In this document: piece by piece, positions 26,547 through 33,283 of the stretch | Position numbering within the stretch: the stretch's first letter is position 1 | Layout: every line of letters starts with the position of its first letter | NCBI RefSeq assembly: GCF_000295095.1 | Contig: NZ_JH806632.1 | Span: forward strand, 1,175,696-1,239,695 | Source of the DNA: Actinomyces timonensis DSM 23838 | Lineage (GTDB): Bacteria > Actinomycetota > Actinomycetes > Actinomycetales > Actinomycetaceae | Length of the DNA stretch: 64,000 nucleotides | Reading direction: 5' to 3' | Notes under the pieces: model-generated | Told to the model about the DNA's origin: nothing | The model's database searches: none | The model's input: the letters and a program-made list of their open reading frames with translations, nothing else | Program-made: the position numbers and the translations under genes

Positions 26547-26754
26547 GCTCGTCCACCTTTCTCACTCGAGCGTGTTCGTCATGCCGCAACTGCGCCACGA
26601 GGATATCCGCTGCGTGCTGGGGAGCGCCCAGAGCCTCTGTCAGACACTCCTCGTCGAGGGTGTGGGCGATCTCGAAGGCGCGGTAGGGCTCATCGTCACC
26701 TCCGGAGAGGATGAGTCGACGGGGGATCACGGGCGTATTAAGCATGGAGATCAC
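26539..26754 (-). CDS. Small hypothetical protein (71 residues)
   Basis: A short frame squeezed between the permease remnant and the methyltransferase, overlapping both (17 and 8 bases). AAGGA precedes a GTG at 26754; an ATG at 26745 gives 68 residues. The sequence is acidic and unrecognised (LNTPVIPRRLILSGGDDEPY near the start). The tight coupling suggests it is translated; given the remnant next to it, it may itself be the leftover of a larger gene. Confidence 0.45.
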   Translation of the reverse strand: MISMLNTPVIPRRLILSGGDDEPYRAFEIAHTLDEECLTEALGAPQHAADILVAQLRHDEHARVRKVDEHV

Positions 26755-27289
26755 GGTTCCTTGTGATCTGAGTGGTGATGAGGGTGAGGATTCCGAGCCA
26801 GGTGAACAGAAGCGAGGTGGCTTGGAGCTGGGTGAGGGTTCCGATGGCGGTGTGGTCGTGGACCAGGGTCATCTGGAGGTTGCCGGGCATGTAGGTGGCG
26901 ATGCTCTTGGGCAGGATGGGGAGGAGCTGGGGCTCGAGGAAGGTGGTCCATGCGGCCAGCACGGCGATGGCGGCCATGGTGCGGCGCATGAGCCAGCCGA
27001 AGCAGGTCCCCCAGGGGGCTGCCAGGATGATGATGGTGATGGTGCCCAGTGAGGTGTTGATGATGCTGCTGGTGGCGCGCAGGGTCATGTGGTGGCGGTC
27101 GAGGACGAGGTGGGCGGCGACCAGGGAGGAGGCGGCTGCTGCGATGGCGTAGAGGGCCGCGATGGGTGTGGTGGCCAGGGCTTGGTTGAGGATGAGGCGG
27201 GGGACGCCGTGGTGGCGGGTGGCCCTGGCGGCGATGGTGGCGGCGCGGTACCTCTTGGTCAGCTGGCTGATGCTGATCAGGTCGTGCAT
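26738..27289 (-). pseudogene. Chimeric ABC transporter remnant (ATPase start joined to permease end)
   Basis: The 183-residue frame begins MHDLISISQLTKRYRAAT, the typical first strand of an ABC ATPase, but the Walker A and all later ATPase motifs are missing. From about residue 25 it continues as a hydrophobic ABC-2-like permease with five or six helices and ends NRDLHA. The simplest reading is an internal in-frame deletion that fused an ATPase start to the middle of a downstream permease. GAAAGGACC precedes the ATG. Product is unlikely to transport anything unless another ATPase serves it. Confidence 0.6.
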
Positions 27290-27802
27290 CGTCGCGGTCC
27301 TTTCTGAGTAGATGGTTCGGTGCGGTGGGGCTTCGCCGCTCCAGGGGTGATGGGTTGAAGTCAACGTTGTCAGCGCCCACCGCGAATCGGCCAACTGGAC
27401 TAACAAACCGACGGGCGCGATGCCGCGAAAACGGAGGAGCCATGAATCTACGCACGGGACGGATCGTTGGGATCGGCCGATCGACTCCGCTGATCGGGTG
27501 AGCGTCGCCCATCGATCGGCTCGATGGGGCAGGCCGGGCCCGAGATGGAAGAGCCAACTCGCTCACATCGTCATTCCCGTGGTCTGGCAAGGGATGATCC
27601 GCCCCGCCATCACTCCCGTCGATTGGTTAGCCAGGTTGGCCGAGTTGTCGCGGCGGCGGTCGGTGTTGACTGGATTCATCACCGGGCGGGAGAACCCGCC
27701 AGTCAACACGCGATAGCACTGGTTCAACGCCGAGCCTTGACCGCTCCGTTGTCTCAAGCGCTTTCTCCATCACCACAATACCCACACGGACGGTGACCAA
27801 GA
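27290..27802. promoter_or_regulatory. Divergent control region of the RiPP cluster
   Basis: About 510 bases separate the minus-strand permease remnant from ycaO. A possible leader peptide of 19 residues (27442-27501, MNLRTGRIVGIGRSTPLIG) follows GGAGGAG. An 11-bp perfect inverted repeat (GTGTTGACTGG at 27663-27673, complement at 27699-27709) encloses a second GGCGGG/CCCGCC stem, a possible attenuator or operator about 95 bases before ycaO. A short GTTGAAGTCAAC palindrome lies near 27354. Otherwise no gene is visible. Confidence 0.4.
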
Positions 27803-29143
27803 ATGTATTCCAGTACCCTCAGGGAGCCCAGTCCCGCCGGGCTGCGCCGCGCCCGTCGGCTCAAGTCCCCCTATGGCCTCGTCTCGAAGGCCGTTCCCCT
27901 GCCTACTGGCGAGAACGAGCCTTCCTTCTCGATCTACACCGCTCTCCTCGACGATCCGTCGCCTGTCCTTCGAACCCAGCGCAACTGGCACCACTCCAAC
28001 GCTCAAGGAAATTTCGACGGCGCTGGCGGCGCTATCGACCCCGTCCGTGCCCGCGACATCTCCATCGTGGAGTCCCTGGAGCGCTACTCGTCCTGCACAT
28101 GGACCGATTCCGAGCTCGTCATGGACTCCGAGGAGGCGCTCGGCGATCTCGCCGTGAGTCCCAACCGGTTCCCGCGCTGCTCGGAGCGGGAGCTGTCCGC
28201 CGAGGACAGCCTGCTTGCCCACTACGATCCCCGGCTGCCGATCCGCTGGCAACGGGCGTGGTCTCTCACTCGGAAGCGTGAGGTTCTCGTCCCGGCAAAC
28301 CTGGTCTACCTGCGTTTCCCCGTCTTCTCCCGCTCCGAGCTCTTCTCCCACTGCGTGTCCACCGGAACAGCGGCGCACTCAGATCTCAAGCAGGCTGTGC
28401 TCGGTGGCCTGCTCGAGGTGGTTGAGCGCGACTCGATCTCCCTGACCTGGCTGCAGCGCCTGCGCCTGCCGCGTGTGGAGGTCGATGAGGCGCTCCTGCG
28501 GCCCGAGACGCGCGAGTACCACCGCATGGGGACCTCATGCGACATCGAGCCCCGGCTGTTCAGCGCCACCACCGACTTCGGTATCCCGGTTCTCTACGGG
28601 GTCCAGCTCAGCGACGACCCGGTGCTGTCGCAGGTGGTCGCCGCGACCTGCGACCTCGACCCGGAGAGGGCGCTGGCCAAGATCCACCGGGAGTTCTCCT
28701 CCCTGAGGATCGCATTGCGCGCGCATGCCAGGAGCCCGCAGGCACTGGCTGACGTCGGGCAATCGGTTGTCGGCGGAGCGGTGCTCCATGCCCAAGCCTC
28801 GCACCGGGATGTCTTTGACTTCCTGCTCGAGGGAGAGCGGCCAACGGTTCCGCTCCACCAGATCGGAGACGTGCCCGCTCCCGGCGAGGATCCACTGGCC
28901 TGGGCTGTCGACAAGCTGGCCCAGCGAGGCGCCGAGGTCATCGTCGCGGACATCACGACTGACGAGGCGAGGCAGGTCGGCATGCACGTCGTCAAGGTAC
29001 TCGTGCCGGAGGCGATGCCACTCTCCTTCGTCCACTCCGCCCGGTACCTGGCGACGCCGCGCCTGTACGAGGCGCCCAGGGCCATGGGCCTGATCGTTCA
29101 CCCCGAAGAAGCCATCAACCCCGAGATCCAGCCATTCGCGTGA
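27803..29143 (+). CDS. YcaO cyclodehydratase of RiPP cluster
   Basis: A 446-residue YcaO enzyme. ATP/Mg-binding acids are visible in SIVESLERYS (Glu90, Glu93) and GGLLEVVERDSIS (Glu205, Glu208, Arg209); the C-terminus ends INPEIQPFA, a degenerate version of the Pro-rich tail that enters the active site. YcaO enzymes activate the amide backbone with ATP so that Cys, Ser or Thr side chains close to thiazoline or oxazoline rings. Because no E1-like domain is fused, it needs the partner proteins encoded next. First gene of the 12-kb cluster; the ATG has only a weak ribosome site. It is followed without gap by the E1-like gene. Confidence 0.9.
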   Translation: MYSSTLREPSPAGLRRARRLKSPYGLVSKAVPLPTGENEPSFSIYTALLDDPSPVLRTQRNWHHSNAQGNFDGAGGAIDPVRARDISIVESLERYSSCTWTDSELVMDSEEALGDLAVSPNRFPRCSERELSAEDSLLAHYDPRLPIRWQRAWSLTRKREVLVPANLVYLRFPVFSRSELFSHCVSTGTAAHSDLKQAVLGGLLEVVERDSISLTWLQRLRLPRVEVDEALLRPETREYHRMGTSCDIEPRLFSATTDFGIPVLYGVQLSDDPVLSQVVAATCDLDPERALAKIHREFSSLRIALRAHARSPQALADVGQSVVGGAVLHAQASHRDVFDFLLEGERPTVPLHQIGDVPAPGEDPLAWAVDKLAQRGAEVIVADITTDEARQVGMHVVKVLVPEAMPLSFVHSARYLATPRLYEAPRAMGLIVHPEEAINPEIQPFA

Positions 29144-29187
29144 TGAAGCGAGAAGGCACGACCACAGGAAACCGACGAGGAACACGC

Positions 29188-29796
29188 ATGCGCATCACAC
29201 TTCCAGACGACACGCTCGTCATTCATGCCGGAGAGTTCGGCCAGCAGGTGATCGAACTGCTCGACACCTCTCCAGCGCGTCTCATCGAGGCCGATGGCCC
29301 GGTGTACACCGCCTCCATCCCCTACGCCACCACCATCATCTCGGTGTGGTCCGGCCACCGCCCCGAGGACCGGGACCGAATCGACTCCGTGGCCTTCGCC
29401 AGGGGCATCCCCTCGGTCGGCGTCGAACTCCACCCGACCTCTCTCGAGTGCGGCCCAGTGGTGGTACCAGGTCGGACTGCCTGCTACCGCTGCTGCCGAC
29501 TGCGACAGGAGCAGCACTCCGGAGGATCCCTCCGCCTGACCCGGTCCAGCGCCGAGCTCCCGGCTGGCTTCAGCGGTGGCGAGGTCGCTATCGCCGCTGG
29601 CTTCATCGGAAAGGCGCTCGCGGATATCGGGCGTGAGAACGTTGGGACGTCCCTCGGTGGCGAGGTCCGCCTGTTCGACCTGGTCCGAGGGGGCCTCCAC
29701 AAGTACGAGACGGTCGCGGTCGACCGGTGCGAACGATGCGGTTCGCGCTACGGCCAGGACCGCCATCCCACGGCCGCGATCGCGTCCCTGCTCTGA
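29188..29796 (+). CDS. Short E1-like (ThiF-type) TOMM partner protein
   Basis: About 202 residues from the ATG at 29188, which has CGAGGA at good spacing; earlier in-frame starts at 29140/29143 overlap the ycaO stop. It carries the zinc-binding Cys pairs typical of the C-terminal half of ocin-ThiF-like proteins: GRTACYRCCRLRQ (Cys99, Cys102) and DRCERCGSRYG (Cys181, Cys184). No RRE and no complete nucleotide-binding loop are visible. It probably forms part of the cyclodehydratase with YcaO. Having two E1-like proteins in one cluster (see the next gene) is unusual. Confidence 0.7.
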   Translation: MRITLPDDTLVIHAGEFGQQVIELLDTSPARLIEADGPVYTASIPYATTIISVWSGHRPEDRDRIDSVAFARGIPSVGVELHPTSLECGPVVVPGRTACYRCCRLRQEQHSGGSLRLTRSSAELPAGFSGGEVAIAAGFIGKALADIGRENVGTSLGGEVRLFDLVRGGLHKYETVAVDRCERCGSRYGQDRHPTAAIASLL

Positions 29797-29811
29797 GAAC
29801 GGAGAAACACC

Positions 29812-31416
29812 ATGGCTTCAACTATGTCGGCCGACATCGTCGGCGCAGCCGCTCGTCATGACCAGCAGTTCCAAATCCCCGACCTTCCCGTCATACGGCG
29901 AGGAGTGCGTGTGATCGACGACGACGGCGTCGCTGTCCTCTGCGGGGTGCCCAAGCCGCAGCGGCTCACCGGTGCCTTCGCCAGCAGCCATCTGCGGCCC
30001 CTGCTCGACCTGTGCGACGGGAGCCGGACGCATGGCGACATCGCGCATGAGCTCTCGCTCGACGAAAACGTGGTCTTCAAGGCCATTGCCTTCCTGTGGT
30101 CCTGTGGCGCCGTCGAGGATCAGGCAGCAGCACTCGATGAGTCGGATGTTCCCGACGGGCTCGCCACGCTCCTGTCCCGCCTGGGCGACTCCACAGGCGT
30201 GGCCAGGCACTGGACGGAGGGGGCGCAGCGGCTCCGCACGGCCCGTATTCACGTCGCTGGTGACGACGAGGCGGCGCTGATGCTGGCGCGCCTCCTGAGT
30301 GGTACCCCATGCGCACTGGTGGACGGTGTGGACGAGGCCAGCATCGTCGTCTTCATCGACACCCCGTCATCACATGCCGAGCTCGCAACGGTGGGGGCTG
30401 AGGCGTGGCGACGAGGAATCCCCCTCCTCCGGCTCGCCCTGCGCCAGGACCTCATCCACGTCGGCCCGTATGTCGACCCGGCCTTCACCCCCTGCCTGGA
30501 ATGCAGCCTGGCCAGCCTCGTGGCCCCGGGCGATGAGGCCGCGGATCCCGCCTCCGCGCTCCTCGGCCTGGGAATGGCCTGCCGCGAGGTGATCGCCCTG
30601 CTCAGTCGGTGCATGGTCTCCGCACTGCCGGGAGACTCGATGGTCCTCAGTCCCAAGACCCTGAGGTCGATGCACGCCTGCGCCGCCACCCGTGCGGGGT
30701 GCCCGACCTGCGGGGAAGCGCGGGGCCCGATGTCCGGGGTACCCTCACTCGCGGCCCGCTACGAGCAGTCCGTGGCCATCCCGCCCCGTCAGTTCGTCGA
30801 CATCAAGGGGCACCAGGCCCACTACAAGCCCTCCAACCTCAAACTCCAGTTCGAGTTCCGCACCTACGCGGGCACGGACACAGTCACCCTTCCCGAGCCC
30901 CGCCCCGAACTGCTCGACCACCCGGGAACGGGCCTCGACCTGGAGGGGCTCGGCCTGATCCTCAATTACGCCGCCGGCATACGCCCTCACTCCGAGCAAG
31001 GAGACAAGCTGCGCCGATGGACGGCAGCGGGCGGGAACATCGGCTCGGTCGGCGCGCGAGTGGTCATCAACGATCCGCGCATCCTGCCGACAGGCACATA
31101 CGCCTACAACGAGTCCGAGCACACGCTCACCCGCCTGGGTGAGGCCGCCGCAGGCCTGGAGGCCCCGGTCACCCTCATCCTCACGGCCAATGTCGCCAAG
31201 GTCGCCCGGAAGTACGGGTCCTTCGCGCTGAGGGTCTCCATTCAGGACGGTGGATGCTCGACGGCCGCTGCGCGGCGGGCCTGCGCGGCCCTCGGTATCC
31301 CCTGGGATCCCGTCCCGCGCTGGGATGAGCAGGCACTGTGCGCCGCCTGCCACGCCGACCCCAACCACGAGCCCATCACCACCGTGACCTACCTGGGAGT
31401 GAACGATGCGCAGTGA
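29812..31416 (+). CDS. RRE / E1-like / SagB-type dehydrogenase fusion
   Basis: A 534-residue protein with three parts. Residues 24-105 look like a PqqD/RRE leader-binding domain (LLDLCDGSRTHGDIAHELSL). Residues 140-305 are E1-like with zinc Cys pairs TPCLECSLASL (Cys228, Cys231) and AGCPTCGEA (Cys297, Cys300). Residues 335-534 resemble the N-terminal half of SagB-type FMN dehydrogenases (LILNYAAGIRPHSEQG, then ILPTGTYAYNESEHTL and ARKYGSFALRVSIQDGG). It should bind precursor leaders, present them to YcaO, and help oxidise azolines to azoles. It ends 11 bases inside the next dehydrogenase-like gene. Confidence 0.75.
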   Translation: MASTMSADIVGAAARHDQQFQIPDLPVIRRGVRVIDDDGVAVLCGVPKPQRLTGAFASSHLRPLLDLCDGSRTHGDIAHELSLDENVVFKAIAFLWSCGAVEDQAAALDESDVPDGLATLLSRLGDSTGVARHWTEGAQRLRTARIHVAGDDEAALMLARLLSGTPCALVDGVDEASIVVFIDTPSSHAELATVGAEAWRRGIPLLRLALRQDLIHVGPYVDPAFTPCLECSLASLVAPGDEAADPASALLGLGMACREVIALLSRCMVSALPGDSMVLSPKTLRSMHACAATRAGCPTCGEARGPMSGVPSLAARYEQSVAIPPRQFVDIKGHQAHYKPSNLKLQFEFRTYAGTDTVTLPEPRPELLDHPGTGLDLEGLGLILNYAAGIRPHSEQGDKLRRWTAAGGNIGSVGARVVINDPRILPTGTYAYNESEHTLTRLGEAAAGLEAPVTLILTANVAKVARKYGSFALRVSIQDGGCSTAAARRACAALGIPWDPVPRWDEQALCAACHADPNHEPITTVTYLGVNDAQ

Positions 31417-32170
31417 CTACTCGCTCATGAACAAGATGATCGCCGGATTCTCGGCACCCGGCCCTACGGCCGATGGGGCGAGCGCGGACCGCGTGCTCGA
31501 GCGCCTCGCTAGCGAGCGCCCAGTCGATCTCCCCGAGGCTCCGGCGCCGGGACTGAGCCTGCGAGAGACCTTCGACCGCCGCTCATCCTCACTCTCCTAC
31601 GGGACTGATGGACTCTTCCTCACCGACCAGCTGACGGCGCTGCGCCAGGCGCTGCGCCAGGATCGGGACGACTGGGGAGAAGCGGCGGCGTCGGTGCCGC
31701 TGGAGGGCTTCGTCTTCGCATTGAGGAGCATCGACCTCGCGCCGGGAATCTACCGCGTCGACGCGGATGGAGCGGCCCGTGTCGGCGAGCTCCCCGCTCC
31801 CGAGCACTGGGATGAGCTGGGCGTTCAGAAGGAGTTCGCCGCGGCTGGCGCCATCGTGTCAGTGGCCGTCGACCTCGATCGAGCCGACTCATGGGCGGGA
31901 ACGCACGGATACCGCGTGGCCATGGCCCGGGCGGCCGGAGCCATCTACGACCTCCACCTGTCCGGTGTGGCTCACGGGCTGGTGGGAACGGTGTTCGCGG
32001 GGTTCATTCCCGCGTCGGTCAGGCACGTCCTGCACTCCGATGGCGCCTCGAGGCATCAGATGTTCGCCATGACCGTCGCACCGCCGCCAGCGCGGGAAGC
32101 GAGCTGGGCGCAGCCCCCGCGGCCCGTTGCCAGCGCGCTCAAGGAACCGGTCGGGGCCGCACGGTCCTGA
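31406..32170 (+). CDS. SagB-like nitroreductase-fold dehydrogenase
   Basis: A 254-residue nitroreductase-fold protein. LSLRETFDRRSSSLSYG is the usual FMN-phosphate-binding start of this family, followed by FVFALRSIDLAPGIYRVDAD and a C-terminal ARAAGAIYDLHLSGVAHGLV. It overlaps the preceding gene by 11 bases, and together the two encode both halves of a tandem SagB-like oxidase. Expected reaction: FMN-dependent oxidation of thiazoline/oxazoline to thiazole/oxazole. Which half holds the catalytic site cannot be settled by eye. Confidence 0.72.
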   Translation: MRSDYSLMNKMIAGFSAPGPTADGASADRVLERLASERPVDLPEAPAPGLSLRETFDRRSSSLSYGTDGLFLTDQLTALRQALRQDRDDWGEAAASVPLEGFVFALRSIDLAPGIYRVDADGAARVGELPAPEHWDELGVQKEFAAAGAIVSVAVDLDRADSWAGTHGYRVAMARAAGAIYDLHLSGVAHGLVGTVFAGFIPASVRHVLHSDGASRHQMFAMTVAPPPAREASWAQPPRPVASALKEPVGAARS

Positions 32171-32198
32171 TGAGCAGAGCATCCGGGAGAGAACAGCC

Positions 32199-32354
32199 AT
32201 GAACCAGCCCGTTATCGACCTCCTCGCCGAGGACCTCGACCTTGAGTGCCTGTCCGAAGAGGACTCCCTATCCATCTGGGGAAGCGTGTCGTGTCTGAGC
32301 ACGGCCTCATGCCCCTATTCCACCTATTCGAGCCTGTCCTCCCTGGGGGGCTGA
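32199..32354 (+). CDS. RiPP precursor peptide 1 (most divergent)
   Basis: A 51-residue peptide. The leader (about residues 1-25) is acidic and Leu-rich (VIDLLAEDLDLECLSEED); the core is Ser/Thr/Cys-rich, begins around IWGSVSC and contains STASCP followed by YSTYSSLSSLGG. It lacks the NALG leader end of the other four and has Ile at the place where they have Ser or Cys, but the distance from leader to the Ser-Cys-Pro motif is identical. GGGAGA lies before the ATG. First of five tandem precursors. Confidence 0.8.
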   Translation: MNQPVIDLLAEDLDLECLSEEDSLSIWGSVSCLSTASCPYSTYSSLSSLGG

Positions 32355-32418
32355 CATGCTCGCCGCATTCCTGCCGTTCTCCGCGGCGGCCGAGATTCTT
32401 GGAAGGAGGTGACGCCAC

Positions 32419-32583
32419 ATGATCAACGACAACGATGTCGACCTCAGCGCCGAGGATTGCGAGATCGAGGCTCTGGCCGACGGCAACGCCCTGGGATGCT
32501 TCGCCTGCGCCACAAGCGCGGGAAGCGCCTCGTGCCCCGCCTCATCCGCCTCAAGTTTCACAACGGCTTCCAGCTACTCCTGA
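32419..32583 (+). CDS. RiPP precursor peptide 2
   Basis: A 54-residue peptide with a strong AAGGAGGTGA ribosome site. The leader ends EALADGNALG at residue 26; the 28-residue core starts CFACATSAGSASCP and ends TTASSYS. Eighteen of 28 core residues are Ser, Thr or Cys. Cys17-type leader Cys (AEDCEIEA) is unusual. The core shares a 35-base identical stretch with precursor 3, so they are recent duplicates. Confidence 0.85.
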   Translation: MINDNDVDLSAEDCEIEALADGNALGCFACATSAGSASCPASSASSFTTASSYS

Positions 32584-32752
32584 TCCGCCCACTCGTCACG
32601 CACGAAGAAAGGACAACCGTGAACAACGATATCGACCTTCTTGGTCAGGACATTGACGAGGACGTCGAGAACCTGCCGGACGGCAACGCGCTCGGCTCCT
32701 GGTCCTCGGCGGCCACTGCGGGAAGCGCCTCGTGCCCCGCCTCATCCGCCTC
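32518..32752 (+). repeat. 35-base direct repeat in precursor cores 2 and 3
   Basis: Bases 32518-32552 and 32718-32752 are identical, exactly 200 bases apart, and encode the same AGSASCPASSAS part of the core. This marks duplication or gene conversion inside the precursor array while the residues before it differ. Confidence 0.85.
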
Positions 32753-32783
32753 GACCTTCACCTCTGCCTCTAGCTACGGGTGA
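32619..32783 (+). CDS. RiPP precursor peptide 3
   Basis: A 54-residue peptide with a GTG start preceded by GAAAGGA. The leader starts MNNDIDLLGQDIDEDVENL and ends DGNALG at residue 26. The core begins SWSSAATAGSASCP, with Ser at position 1, Trp at 2 and Ser12-Cys13-Pro14, then ends TSASSYG. Position 1 Ser and the Ser12-Cys13 pair match the spacing of the two serines that form the macrocycle in lactazole-type thiopeptides. Confidence 0.85.
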   Translation: MNNDIDLLGQDIDEDVENLPDGNALGSWSSAATAGSASCPASSASTFTSASSYG

Positions 32784-32844
32784 TCCTCACCCTGAAGCAT
32801 CGCTCCCACCACCATTCACAACACTCAAGAAAGCGAGAACACTT

Positions 32845-33009
32845 ATGGACAACGACATTCAGCTGATGGCCGACGAACTCCTTGAAGATACCGAGGTCAT
32901 GCCTGAGGGCAGTGCCCTTGGAAGCTTCTCCACGCAAGGCTGTGCGAGCACGGCCTCCTGCCCGGCATCAACGGCGGCATCTGCTTCCACCTATGCGAGC
33001 CTGGGCTGA
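32845..33009 (+). CDS. RiPP precursor peptide 4
   Basis: A 54-residue peptide. The leader begins MDNDIQLMADELLED and ends EGSALG at residue 26; the core begins SFSTQGCASTASCP (Ser1, Phe2, Ser12-Cys13-Pro14) and ends STYASLG. A 61-base spacer separates it from precursor 3 and carries AAGAAAGCGAG ahead of the ATG. Confidence 0.85.
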   Translation: MDNDIQLMADELLEDTEVMPEGSALGSFSTQGCASTASCPASTAASASTYASLG

Positions 33010-33037
33010 CAAAAGAACTGAGAGAAAGGAGAGAAAC

Positions 33038-33202
33038 ATGGATGACATCAACAACATCGACCTGGCGTCCGAGGATGTTGATCTCGAGACTCTGGCTGAG
33101 GGCAATGCGCTCGGCTGCACGTTCAGCGCCTCGAGTGCCTCGACCGCTTCCTGCCCCGGCAGCTCGGCAGCCTCGGTCTGCTCAGCCTCCACCATGGGCT
33201 GA
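33038..33202 (+). CDS. RiPP precursor peptide 5
   Basis: A 54-residue peptide with AAAGGAGAG before the ATG. The leader ends EGNALG at residue 26; the core begins CTFSASSASTASCP and ends SVCSASTMG, with three Cys. Position 1 is Cys instead of Ser, as in precursor 2. It is the last precursor, followed 14 bases later by a strong hairpin. Confidence 0.85.
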   Translation: MDDINNIDLASEDVDLETLAEGNALGCTFSASSASTASCPGSSAASVCSASTMG

Positions 33203-33215
33203 TACCAACTTCGTG

Positions 33216-33251
33216 CGGCGGGCGAGCGGTGCTCGCACTGCTCGCCCGCCG
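33216..33251 (+). terminator. Hairpin after precursor array (partial terminator)
   Basis: CGGCGGGCGAG (33216-33226) and its complement (33241-33251) form an 11-bp perfect stem with a 14-base loop, followed by TCTCCTCCC. Its place between the precursor genes and the modification genes fits a leaky terminator that keeps precursor mRNA in excess over downstream genes, as known for many bacteriocin operons. Confidence 0.65.
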
Positions 33252-33283
33252 TCTCCTCCCCGCATGCGACATTGGAGTCCCAC

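Noticed and set aside
31406-32170. A separate tailoring nitroreductase unrelated to azoline oxidation
   Set aside because: It overlaps the gene carrying the other SagB-like half by 11 bases and follows it directly, so a joint oxidase is more likely.
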